From the NCBI GenBank assembly GCA_021791995.1, contig JAJYVN010000003.1:1-33294 (forward strand): a stretch of DNA of 33,294 bases, written 5' to 3'. How positions within the stretch are numbered: position 1 is the first letter of the stretch; each line of letters starts with the position of its first letter. The notes beneath the pieces were generated by a model. That model searched no databases, was not told the origin of the DNA, and saw nothing but the letters and a program-made list of their open reading frames with translations. Positions 17,640 through 25,277 of this stretch are shown piece by piece. The stretch is from Bacillota bacterium. GTDB lineage: Bacteria > Bacillota > Sulfobacillia > RBS10-35 > JAJYVN01. Position numbers and translations under genes: made by a program.

Positions 17640-18771
17640 CGCTAGGTGGTTTATGGTCCGGAATCGAGCATCGGGAGGGCTTCGTCTAGCGTTCCGATAA
17701 GCGGCGTCGGTTCCCACCTACCCCGATGATCAGCCATACCGAGTTGGTATGGGTCGCCTTGTACGGAGGCGCGGCGTGCGCGGTTCTAGGGTCCATCCTC
17801 ATCCTCGGTGTAGATGATCCGATGCGATGCGGGAGCGTACGTTTCGATGCGGAAAGCCCTTGGCTTGCAGGATACGCATCATCTCTGCAGCCCGGAAAGC
17901 GCCTCCGCTGTTGGCCCCTACGCTGCCTCCTCCATGGGATAACCGTGAAACGTCCAGTCGACGCGATGGCCTTCTTCCAACGTTCGACGAATGCCTTGAT
18001 CCGCTCCATCAACATCTCCCATCGTTCCGCTTTCCGCATTGCCCTGGTGCACCCGCCCCATCGCCATCGATGCAACTCGGCATGGAGCCTGGAGCGCGAC
18101 ATGTTCCGCGGTTTCCCCGTACCGAATGGGGGAACGAACTTCTGGCACTAACCACTCATTCTTCTTCTTCCCGCACTGCGGGTGAGGCAAGTCGCCCATA
18201 CGTCACAAGAGGGGTTGGCGGGTCACCGGGAGCTGTCTCGATCCTCCTAGGCAAACCGCTTGGGCAAATTGTGCGGGGCCAAGGGTCTGCCCGATTAGGG
18301 ACTAGCCTCTGCTGAGGAGAGCCGTTATGGCATCAGGTACCAAGTGGTATCCTTCCATGGTCCGACGTTGGTGCCCACGATCTCCGGTGCGCCTTCTGGG
18401 CTTGCGACGGCGACCGCCTGTCGGCGTCGACTTGTCTTCATGGTCCTCATTGCTTGGGTAGGACCAACTCGCAAGGTCCGATCCCCTTCCACTTCAGACG
18501 TACTACAACGCGGGCATCGCCTGTTCGGCACGGCGGTCCGCGCCGGAAGCGTGCGGGGTATCCTTCTCCCTCCAGTGGAAACGCCTCGTCCAAGCGGCTG
18601 CATCGGGCAGACAGGGCTCCGCTCCGCCTCTGCGCCGTGCCAAACCCAGGCGTTCTGCCATAGTTTTCGGCCCAAGCGTGCAATTCGCCGCCCCTGCAGA
18701 ATCGCATCCGCTCTTGGACCTCGATCGACAAAGACCCCAGGGCTGTGGTTGGTAGGCTACCGCAGCATCCA
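17640..18771. other. Gene-free, decayed region between addB and the carbohydrate block
   Basis: About 1.1 kb has no intact gene. Its left part contains one copy of the flanking repeat described separately. Next to that, minus-strand coding-like pieces in different frames begin near 18245 after a TAGGAGG site; one contains PHPQCGKKKNEW and RYGETAEHV, and another contains RKAERWEMLMERIKAFV. They read like a frameshifted, possibly transposase-derived gene, but I cannot name a family. From 18330 to 18770 open frames exist on both strands without ribosome sites or recognisable motifs, and I see nothing firm. Confidence 0.4.
17722..18015 (-). repeat. Diverged inverted repeat, copy A (pairs with 32850-33130)
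   Basis: Read on the minus strand, this segment aligns with the plus strand at 32850-33130. The strongest blocks are TGGACGTTTCACGGTTATCC (identical in both) and a stretch around GATCATCTACACC with GATGGACCCT and GAACCGCGCAC. In one shared frame both copies encode WTFHGYPM, a short acidic or Asn-containing tail and AA, then TAG. In copy A the frame before this peptide is shifted (VEEGHRVDWTFHGYPMEEAA), so copy A is broken. A second shared reading downstream (MDP.TAH..PPYK) also aligns without gaps. The two copies are about 15 kb apart in opposite orientation and bracket the carbohydrate genes. Confidence 0.75.
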
Positions 18772-19635
18772 TCAACCCGTGCGCGTGAGATGTGCCAACT
18801 GCGCGGTCAGCCACGCCACCCCGCGCTCGAGCACGGGGCCGCCAGCCGCATCCGACTCGAGGGTCAGAACGCCGTCATACCCCGCTTTCGAGAGGAGTTC
18901 CAGCACCGCTTTGATGGCGGGCGCATTCACGCCTGCACCAATCGGCGCCGGGCTCAGCGCGATTCCAGTCGCAAGGCCACGTTCCATCGAAGCGAGGCTT
19001 TCGCTGACGTCCTTGACGTGCACGTGGCGCACCCGATGCAGAAATCGCTGGCAAAAATCCACGGGGTCATGGCCGCTAATGAATACGTTCCCCGTATCCA
19101 TCGTCATACCGAGAAGGGGAGAGTCCAGCCGAGTGAGCAGGGCTTCCATGAACTCCGGTTGCGTGGTGTAGTGGCCGTGCGGCTCGACCAGCACCGTGAT
19201 CCCATACTCCTGTGCCACGCCCAGGATGTCTTGATAGCATAGCACCATCAGGTCCAGCACCTGGGTGTCGGTCATGCCCGGGACCTCGTGCAGTCCGTCG
19301 GTTGTATCGACGCGGGGGCAGCCCGAGAGATAGGCCCATCGAATCGCATCCTTGACATACGGAACACCATTGGTCGCGCCGCGGAGGCCCCCCAAGGGAT
19401 AGGCCGCGTCCAAGCAACTCAACTCCACGCCGAAGGCGCCCAAGCTGCGTGCGACGATTCGCGGGTCATCTTGCAAGGAGAGGTGCGGGTAATATCCGAG
19501 CGCCTGGCTCCACGCCGCCCCGCCGATCACCCCACACTCCATCCGGGTGATACCATGCCCCTCGGCCCAGCGGGCACACTGTTGAATGTTCCAGTACACA
19601 CTGTTGAACGCATCTGTGTGGAATGCAATCTGCAT
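18772..19635 (-). CDS. Xylose-isomerase-like TIM-barrel protein (sugar isomerase/epimerase)
   Basis: This 287-residue protein has the xylose isomerase-like TIM-barrel pattern with the four metal ligands in order: Glu151 (LVEPHGHY), Asp180 (TMDTGN), His206 (HVHVKD) and Glu260 (LTLES). Members of this fold isomerise or epimerise sugars and inositols, act as dehydratases, or cleave 3-keto-C-glycosides by elimination. It is cytoplasmic, with no signal peptide. The ATG at 19635 is preceded by a G-rich ribosome site (GAGGGGGGG). It is the last gene of the leftward set, 30 bases after its neighbour, which has the same fold. The second metal-site copy in the operon suggests two successive steps on one sugar. 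Exact reaction unknown. Confidence 0.85.
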   Translation of the reverse strand: MQIAFHTDAFNSVYWNIQQCARWAEGHGITRMECGVIGGAAWSQALGYYPHLSLQDDPRIVARSLGAFGVELSCLDAAYPLGGLRGATNGVPYVKDAIRWAYLSGCPRVDTTDGLHEVPGMTDTQVLDLMVLCYQDILGVAQEYGITVLVEPHGHYTTQPEFMEALLTRLDSPLLGMTMDTGNVFISGHDPVDFCQRFLHRVRHVHVKDVSESLASMERGLATGIALSPAPIGAGVNAPAIKAVLELLSKAGYDGVLTLESDAAGGPVLERGVAWLTAQLAHLTRTG

Positions 19636-19665
19636 TCAAGAGCCCCCCCTCACATGCCAACTGAC

Positions 19666-20511
19666 TCATAAGCGAAGCGTCCGTAGCCGTTCGGCGCTGT
19701 GCGTTGCAAAGTCTTCGGGAGAATCGGCTCGAGGGTGCCAGATGCATGTCGCCCGTGCCAACTCAGGCACGCGCCCGTTGAATCCCTCCACCACGATCCG
19801 CCCGCGATAGCCTCCCTCTTCCAAAAGGGCGACGACATCAGGCCAGGGGATGTGACCAGTGCCGATCGGGCCTCGATGGTTCTCACTGAAGTGAACGTGG
19901 CCGATGACCGAGAGGTGCGCCTGCCAGGATTCGAGGAGGTTGGCCTCTTCAATATTTTGGTGAAAGGTGTCGGCCGTGAGTGCGAGCCCGCCACCCACCT
20001 GATGGCACAACTCCTCACCTTGCGCAAGCGTGTTGAGCGTGTCCGTCTCATAGCGAGTCAGCGGTTCGATGCAGATCCGTACACCCAGAGCCGCGCCGAA
20101 CTCGGTCAGTTCCGCCAAGTGCTCGACGGTAGGAGCGAGCGCCCGGGCCGGACCGGAGGGCAGTTCGCCCACCGGTGCCAGCATGGGGCCAACGAGCACT
20201 GGCGAGCCCAACGCTGCCGCCGCTTGTACCGCTTGGCGCAACCACCGCTTCGCGCGATCGGCCCGATCAGGATCCACCAATGCGCAATCTGCAGGCAAAG
20301 CCGTCGATGCAGTTAACCACAACCCCTCGGCCGCCGCCGCCCGTGCTACCGGCCCCAACCCGCTCGCCGGAACCGGCGATAGGAACGGGAGTTCGATGCC
20401 CGCAAAGCCCAACTGGCGACAGATACCAAAGACGCGCGGTAGATCGAAGTGTGGTACGTTCCAGTCCGCGCCCCACGCGAGGAGGTGGACCCCACACCGG
20501 CCGCCCCCCAT
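19666..20511 (-). CDS. Xylose-isomerase-like TIM-barrel protein, ketose 3-epimerase-like
   Basis: This 281-residue protein is a second TIM-barrel metalloenzyme. The ligands are Glu149 (CIEPLTRYE), Asp181 (LTADTFHQN), His207 (GHVHFSEN) and Glu242 (VVEGF). The sequence after the His strand, SENHRGPIGTGHIPW, resembles the conserved segment of D-tagatose and D-psicose 3-epimerases and hydroxypyruvate-isomerase-like proteins. It probably acts on a keto-sugar. I chose the ATG at 20511 because GGAGGGG precedes it; the frame is open further upstream without a better site. It lies 45 bases after the oxidoreductase gene and 30 before the next TIM-barrel gene, so the set is co-transcribed. The two TIM-barrel proteins are only distantly alike. 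Confidence 0.83.
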   Translation of the reverse strand: MGGGRCGVHLLAWGADWNVPHFDLPRVFGICRQLGFAGIELPFLSPVPASGLGPVARAAAAEGLWLTASTALPADCALVDPDRADRAKRWLRQAVQAAAALGSPVLVGPMLAPVGELPSGPARALAPTVEHLAELTEFGAALGVRICIEPLTRYETDTLNTLAQGEELCHQVGGGLALTADTFHQNIEEANLLESWQAHLSVIGHVHFSENHRGPIGTGHIPWPDVVALLEEGGYRGRIVVEGFNGRVPELARATCIWHPRADSPEDFATHSAERLRTLRL

Positions 20512-20556
20512 GTCGCAGTCCCCTCCCACCGTCGCGACCGTGCCGGCTCGCTGCCG

Positions 20557-21531
20557 TCAGTCCAGTCGCACGACCGTCCCCGTTTGACGCGACCGCTCGC
20601 CAGCGAGCGGAAGGGCCAGCGTCTCCACGGCGTCGGCGTACGGTGACCGGATGGCACTTGGGTCCCCACTGCGTACCGCATCTACAAACGTCTTCATGCA
20701 GTCACGGTTGAAATCGTTGGTGCATCGGACCTCTCGGGTCACACGGCGGTCCCGGATGCGCACGCTAGAGCGCAGATCGTATTCAACCTTCAGGTCTCGG
20801 CAGAAGATGTCCATTCCCGCGCGGCCGGGCGCTTCCCGCAGAAAACAGGCGGAAAAGATGGTGCAGAGCACCCCGCTACGGAATCGGATCGTCATCGCCG
20901 ACGAATCATCGATATCGTAATCCGGCACATGCGTCATGAGTCCGGTCTGCGCGGTCGCAACGACGGACTCCGCTTCGCCGAAGAGGTAGCGCGCTGAGTC
21001 GAAGATGTGGATGGTCTGTTCTACAGCTTGACCGCCAGACCCCGAGCGGCGCCGCCACCATCCCACCTCGGGAAACCCGCCCATCCAGTATCCCATGGCC
21101 AATCCCGGCTCTTGACCCACCAAGGCCTGCTTGGCCTCGGCGATGACATCGAGGTAGCGGTCCTGAAAGCCTACCGCCGAGATTGTATGGGTCTGGTTGA
21201 TCACACTTGCGACCGCACGGGCCTTCTCCATTGTGAGGGCGGGCGGCTTCTGCACGAAGACGGCGATGCCTCGCTCCGCTGCGGCGGTCACTTGATCGGT
21301 GTGGGCGAATGGCGGGATACCGATGCATACCGCATCCGGCGTCGTTGCGTCATACATCTCGATGTGGCTCGAAAAAGCCCGACATCCCCCGGCACGCTGG
21401 GCCAATTCCTCCGCTCGCGGGAGGACAATGTCCGCCACCCCCACGATCTGTACATCATCGAGCTTGGCCAGTTGGTCGACGTGATAACGACCGATTCCGC
21501 CCGCTCCGACCAATCCGATACGAACCGCCAT
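20557..21531 (-). CDS. Gfo/Idh/MocA-family oxidoreductase with QKP in place of EKP
   Basis: This 324-residue protein has an N-terminal NAD(P)-binding loop, GLVGAGGIGRYH (GxGxxG at 9-14), and a C-terminal substrate domain. The family motif EKP, whose Lys is catalytic or near-catalytic, reads VQKPPAL here (Q94-K95-P96), so Lys is kept but Glu is lost. His175 and Asp178 in QTIHIFD match the usual H-x-x-D pair. A WMGGFPEVGWWRRR segment precedes it. Family members oxidise a sugar or inositol hydroxyl to a ketone. The ATG at 21531 follows TGGGGGGCAGAG. Gaps of about 45 bases on both sides place it in the leftward operon. Substrate unknown. Confidence 0.88.
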   Translation of the reverse strand: MAVRIGLVGAGGIGRYHVDQLAKLDDVQIVGVADIVLPRAEELAQRAGGCRAFSSHIEMYDATTPDAVCIGIPPFAHTDQVTAAAERGIAVFVQKPPALTMEKARAVASVINQTHTISAVGFQDRYLDVIAEAKQALVGQEPGLAMGYWMGGFPEVGWWRRRSGSGGQAVEQTIHIFDSARYLFGEAESVVATAQTGLMTHVPDYDIDDSSAMTIRFRSGVLCTIFSACFLREAPGRAGMDIFCRDLKVEYDLRSSVRIRDRRVTREVRCTNDFNRDCMKTFVDAVRSGDPSAIRSPYADAVETLALPLAGERSRQTGTVVRLD

Positions 21532-21575
21532 TGTTCTCTGCCCCCCAGTTGTTCCGTCGGTCTTTGGATCATCGC

Positions 21576-22511
21576 CTAGCGCTCAAATACAGGAGATGCG
21601 TTGTCGACCGGAAAGCTCCCCGTCCGCACCGTGGACGAGGTGGCAAAAGCGTCCCACTGTGCCCGGTGTGCATCCGGGTCCCCGTTCCATCTGCCGGCCA
21701 CCAGCCGGACCGCCGTTCGCCAGTGCACGCCGGGCCGAAGGTTCTGCCCCCAAAGGGACAGATACAGGGAGTGATGGTTCGAAACGTTGTCGGGTCCGGC
21801 GTCTCCCGGATGGTACGCAATGCTGACCGCCGCCAGGTCTGCTCTCAGGCCCATGACCAATGCGTCCACCCCCGAGGCGGAGTCGCGGTAGTATCCAAGG
21901 GGTAGCGCGTACGGCCGGGCGGGCATGAACTCCGCCCAGTTCCGCCCCCGATGCCAGCGCCCGTCCCAGAACATTTGTGCCGCGTGGCTGTCACGCGGCA
22001 GGGTGACGTACAGACCGCGGTACACCGGATGTGCCTTCGGCTCGAGTTGGATCGGACGACCCTCCTTGGCCTCCGGATCCTCAGGCACGGGCACCACATA
22101 GCCCCCCGACTGCAGGCTGTGGTCGAAGTAGTTGGAAAGGAACACCTCATAGTCCTCGTAGGCAGCGTGTCCAGTGACCTCGATCTCCATGTCGAGGGCG
22201 TTGTCCGCTTGCAGGCGAAGGGTTGCCTCCAGGTGGGCCAGGTGAGCGGGCCTTGCTGCCCACACCAGACGCAGGCCGTCGGGAACGCGTTGCACCACAT
22301 GACGGGTAGCGCGCGCCTCCCCCAACCAGCCGTCGCGGCACAGTAAACGATAGACGTTGAGTAGTGGGCCTGGACGGGCGAGCACAACCCCCGTTGGGCG
22401 GTGCACCAAGTGGGTGACCCCGTGGTGAAGGCCGTCCGCAATGAACGTGCCCTCCAAATCTCCCGTGATAAAGCGTAACTCGCCCAGATCCGGGTTCCAT
22501 GTCATCTCCAC
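21576..22511 (-). CDS. Unrecognised protein, mutarotase-like beta-sandwich character
   Basis: This 311-residue protein has no signal peptide or membrane span. The sequence alternates short beta-strand-like segments with many aromatic residues. Notable pieces are YEDYEVFLSNYFDHSLQS, SNHHSLYLSLWGQNL, and a strand ending VRLVAG. The pattern is reminiscent of galactose-mutarotase-like or PmoA (DUF6807) proteins that accompany Gfo/Idh/MocA enzymes, but I cannot assign a family with confidence. A carbohydrate-binding or anomer-handling role would fit the neighbours. I chose the GTG at 22511, with GGGGAAGG about ten bases before; ATG at 22505 is also possible. A longer frame from 22583 would overlap the upstream gene. 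The gap to that gene is 34 bases. Confidence 0.75.
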   Translation of the reverse strand: MEMTWNPDLGELRFITGDLEGTFIADGLHHGVTHLVHRPTGVVLARPGPLLNVYRLLCRDGWLGEARATRHVVQRVPDGLRLVWAARPAHLAHLEATLRLQADNALDMEIEVTGHAAYEDYEVFLSNYFDHSLQSGGYVVPVPEDPEAKEGRPIQLEPKAHPVYRGLYVTLPRDSHAAQMFWDGRWHRGRNWAEFMPARPYALPLGYYRDSASGVDALVMGLRADLAAVSIAYHPGDAGPDNVSNHHSLYLSLWGQNLRPGVHWRTAVRLVAGRWNGDPDAHRAQWDAFATSSTVRTGSFPVDNASPVFER

Positions 22512-22545
22512 GGCCGCCAGACCTTCCCCTCTGCCGGGTGAACCA

Positions 22546-23577
22546 CTACGGCGCAACAACCAAGGGAACACCAACGCGCCCAAGCATCAGCCCGAGCGGC
22601 GAATCATTCTGCTGCAGGGGGAGCTCGACCAGACGGCCGATCCGGGCGGATTCGTAGATCGCCATCACGACTTCGGTGGTGGCTCGCGCGGAAGCTCCGT
22701 TGAGAGGATGCTCGAGCGAACCTGCCTCCACCGTGCGTAGCGCAGACGATATAGCCCGGCCCACCTCGGAGGGAAAGTTCGGTTCAGCATCCCGGAGTTC
22801 TGGAACAATGTACCCGGTTCGAGTGAACGCTCGGAGTGGAATCTTCTTGGCGGCATCGACCTCGATCATGCCGTCGGTACCGATCAGGCGGTTGTAAAAG
22901 CCAGCGCCGACGATGTGATCGCCGGTCTCGAGCACGGCGCGGACACCGTTATGGAACCCGATCTGCGCGATGCATTCGGTCTCCATGCGATGGCCGAAGC
23001 GTATCCGGTCCCAGCGCCGGTCCACCTGGGCGAGGACCCAGTCGACGGGCTGATCGTCGTTAAAAAAGCGCATGATATCAACCCAATGCGTGCCCCACTG
23101 GAACGCGTCCCATCCTTCGCAGGCTGCCTCAATGCGGATCAGTTGGCCGATGGCACCCTCATGCAGCATCTCCTTCGCCTGCCTCCAGCGAGCCCCATAA
23201 CGGCGCTGGTGTCCGACGACGAGCAGGATCCCGGCCTGTCGCGCTGCTTCCACCATCGCGTCCGCTTCCTTGAGATTCATCGCCATCGGCTTTTCGGCGT
23301 AAATCAGTCGGACACCGCCGTGGCGGCACACATCGGAGACGAGCATGGCTCGAACCTGGGGCCATGTGCACACGCTCACGACATCCAGTGCCTCTTTCTC
23401 AAGCATCTCCTGATGACCCTGGTACGCTGTCACCCCCTCATATTGCTTGGCAAGCGCTGTGGCTGCCTCCGCGACCACATCACTGACGGCGACCAATTGG
23501 ACGTCTGGCATGGCCGCGTAGGCCTTTGCGTGGTGCTGACCGATCTCCCCGCACCCGATGATCCCTACCCGATACAT
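22546..23577 (-). CDS. Gfo/Idh/MocA-family oxidoreductase, first gene of the leftward set
   Basis: This 343-residue protein starts with the dinucleotide-binding loop VGIIGCGEIGQHH. The intact family motif AEKPMA lies at about 94-99 (E95-K96-P97). H164 and D167 in THWVDIMRFF supply the H-x-x-D pair. A tryptophan-rich stretch (CEGWDAFQWG) just before may line the substrate pocket. It probably oxidises a sugar hydroxyl using NAD(P). I chose the ATG at 23577 because GGGGAGG precedes it and the loop then starts at residue 4; a longer frame from 23646 would add an Arg-rich tail and run into the regulatory region. Four genes follow with gaps of 30 to 45 bases, so a promoter near 23.6-23.7 kb should drive all five. 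Confidence 0.9.
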   Translation of the reverse strand: MYRVGIIGCGEIGQHHAKAYAAMPDVQLVAVSDVVAEAATALAKQYEGVTAYQGHQEMLEKEALDVVSVCTWPQVRAMLVSDVCRHGGVRLIYAEKPMAMNLKEADAMVEAARQAGILLVVGHQRRYGARWRQAKEMLHEGAIGQLIRIEAACEGWDAFQWGTHWVDIMRFFNDDQPVDWVLAQVDRRWDRIRFGHRMETECIAQIGFHNGVRAVLETGDHIVGAGFYNRLIGTDGMIEVDAAKKIPLRAFTRTGYIVPELRDAEPNFPSEVGRAISSALRTVEAGSLEHPLNGASARATTEVVMAIYESARIGRLVELPLQQNDSPLGLMLGRVGVPLVVAP

Positions 23578-24231
23578 ATACCGCCGCCTCCCCTGCATTG
23601 GTCCTCGCCCCACCCTCCCGATTCGCCCAGACACTATCGAAGGCAAGCGAAGTTAAATTTGGTCGATATCGAAATTACGTATAACACCTTCGGTGCTTGT
23701 TGTCTATCATTTCGTGCTGCTTGTAGCGTGGGCGCGTGGGGGGCTTGGAAGGCTCCGTGGTCAGGGTCACAAGATGATCGGCGCAGCGTGAGCGCGGGGA
23801 GCGCGGGTGCCGAAGTCCGTAGCGGGACAATATATGGAGGGGGTTAGCAACCCGTCTCCGCTGGACAGCACTGGTCGCCAGGCGGGCAGCACGGCTCTGG
23901 AGGAACGGCCCCGCCGCGGGGTGAGCCGCGACAGGTCCAGCAAGAGACAACGCCCGGTTTGGGAGGATTGGCGTCGATGGCCTGGCGTGAAACCCGGGCA
24001 CCATCGCCTGTCCCTACCCTGCGTTCCTCTGATCTGTCTCTTCCCACCGCGCAGATAACCGTTTTGCTCCTCCGTGTCTCGCTCCATGTATGGCAGGTCA
24101 AGGCGGGTAGTCCGCGCGGCTGGTCACTCGTTAGCTGGTGCGCGACGGGTATTGGCTGCGCCATCACCTACCTGCATGTCGAAGTCTATGGCGTTGCTTT
24201 CGATATAGTTCGATCTGATTGACGTCTACTT
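23578..24231. other. Divergent intergenic region with hairpins, likely control region of the carbohydrate block
   Basis: About 650 bases lie between the leftward and rightward arms. The region holds a palindrome TCGATATCGA at 23663-23672. A stem-loop follows at 23836-23859: GGAG and GGGTT pair with AACCC and CTCC around an AGC loop, next to TATATGG. A CCCCG/CGGGG hairpin lies at 23909-23921. The part from 23780 to 23960 is very GC-rich and could be a structured leader, but I found no match to riboswitch cores I know (cobalamin, T-box, glmS). Frames crossing the region lack ribosome sites. A clear promoter for the leftward genes could not be picked out. Confidence 0.5.
23663..23672. promoter_or_regulatory. 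Perfect 10-bp palindrome TCGATATCGA, possible operator
   Basis: The palindrome lies 86 bases upstream of the start of the leftward set. The half-site TCGATAT recurs at 24200-24206 and, inverted, as ATATCGA at 24277-24283, both close to the start of the rightward arm. Shared half-sites at both ends of the divergent region would suit one regulator controlling both arms. No regulator gene is visible in the window. Confidence 0.35.
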
Positions 24232-25218
24232 GTGGTTGGTGCTAAGCTTGAGTTGCGGTATCGAGAGTTGCGCTTTATATCGAATTCACGAGGCTTCGTG
24301 CCACGCGCGGATTGGGAAGTCAAAGTCACTGGGGTGTGCACGCAAGTGGAAGCAGTATGGCAACCACGGGGCAAGGTTGACGGCGAGGGCTATTCGGCGT
24401 TCCCAGGCGCTTTCGATGCGAGCGATCTGGTCCGCACGCGGGACGAATTGGAGTATCGCATTCCGTCGGTTATGCAGATTGCCCTACTGTTTAATCGACG
24501 AAGTGGCTGGCATGATCCAGCGCAACGTGCGGACGGCGGCAAGCGCTTCTGTGAGGTTCGGCTGCCCAACGACCCGTTGCCCTTTCTCATGCGCGTCTCG
24601 GACGATACCCGCTTGTTCGACCAGGTGCGATCCGGTATATGCACTGAGGCTCCCCTGATGGGGGAGAAGTTGAGTTGCGAAGAACCATTACCCGATTCCG
24701 TCGTCGCCTTAGAAAGTCGCGGAGAAGAGTCGAGCCGTGCGATCCACTACGCTTGGGCCTATCACAGGAGCGGGGGTTATTCGCAGGAGATCCCCTCCTC
24801 CGCGATGTGCAAAGACGCCTGCCCACATGGTGAAGGACCGCCGAATGTTTGGTTCGGTACGCAGCATCATCGCATCGGGCACGTCACGGTGCAGGGTACG
24901 ATGCCGGATGGAATCAAGGCCGTTCCCGGACTTGTCGCTCCTGCGGGCAGTCTTGACGCAGTCGTTCGTCCCGATTCGGTCATTGTCGTCCAACTCATAC
25001 TACTTCATAACTCTGGGCGTAGCGGTGCCCGAGGATTGCGGTTTCTGATGGTCTACAGCGATTACCTCAAGGGGTGCGACATGGCCCGGGGTCTGCGAAG
25101 CGGTGTCCCGCGCCTGTCGGACTCACCGTGGCAGCGGCCGTACATTCGCGTGAGGGAGGGTGGTGCGCTCCTCCCCGATCAGTTTCGTGCTTCTTCGTGT
25201 CCTGCGCACGCTGCATAA
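24232..25218 (+). CDS. Hypothetical protein, unrecognised (possibly degraded)
   Basis: An open frame of 328 codons from GTG at 24232 to a stop at 25216-25218. Codon use in the first 150 codons looks coding, with a C/G-rich third position and a balanced composition, for example DWEVKVTGVCTQVEAVW and DELEYRIPSVMQIALLF. The later half is less convincing and ends in a low-quality tail. No ribosome site precedes the GTG. A possible promoter (TTGCGG at 24253-24258, 17 bases, TATATC at 24276-24281) lies inside the assigned 5' end, so the true start may be further in. It may instead be a frameshifted remnant. I do not recognise the family; its position in front of the transporter operon suggests it belonged to the block. 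Confidence 0.35.
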   Translation: MVGAKLELRYRELRFISNSRGFVPRADWEVKVTGVCTQVEAVWQPRGKVDGEGYSAFPGAFDASDLVRTRDELEYRIPSVMQIALLFNRRSGWHDPAQRADGGKRFCEVRLPNDPLPFLMRVSDDTRLFDQVRSGICTEAPLMGEKLSCEEPLPDSVVALESRGEESSRAIHYAWAYHRSGGYSQEIPSSAMCKDACPHGEGPPNVWFGTQHHRIGHVTVQGTMPDGIKAVPGLVAPAGSLDAVVRPDSVIVVQLILLHNSGRSGARGLRFLMVYSDYLKGCDMARGLRSGVPRLSDSPWQRPYIRVREGGALLPDQFRASSCPAHAA

Positions 25219-25277
25219 CGGCGTGGTCGTCTCAGCCCCCGTGCCCAAGATGCAAGGCGTATGGGAGGTCAGTTAAA

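Noticed and set aside
22915..23847. Plus-strand open frame of 310 codons.
   Set aside because: It is antisense to an intact Gfo/Idh/MocA gene and runs into the control region without domain features.
23998..24045. Peptide PTLRSSDL and the matching DNA resemble the translated Illumina adapter artefact.
   Set aside because: The DNA differs from the adapter at about six of 25 positions; a true adapter artefact would be identical or nearly so.
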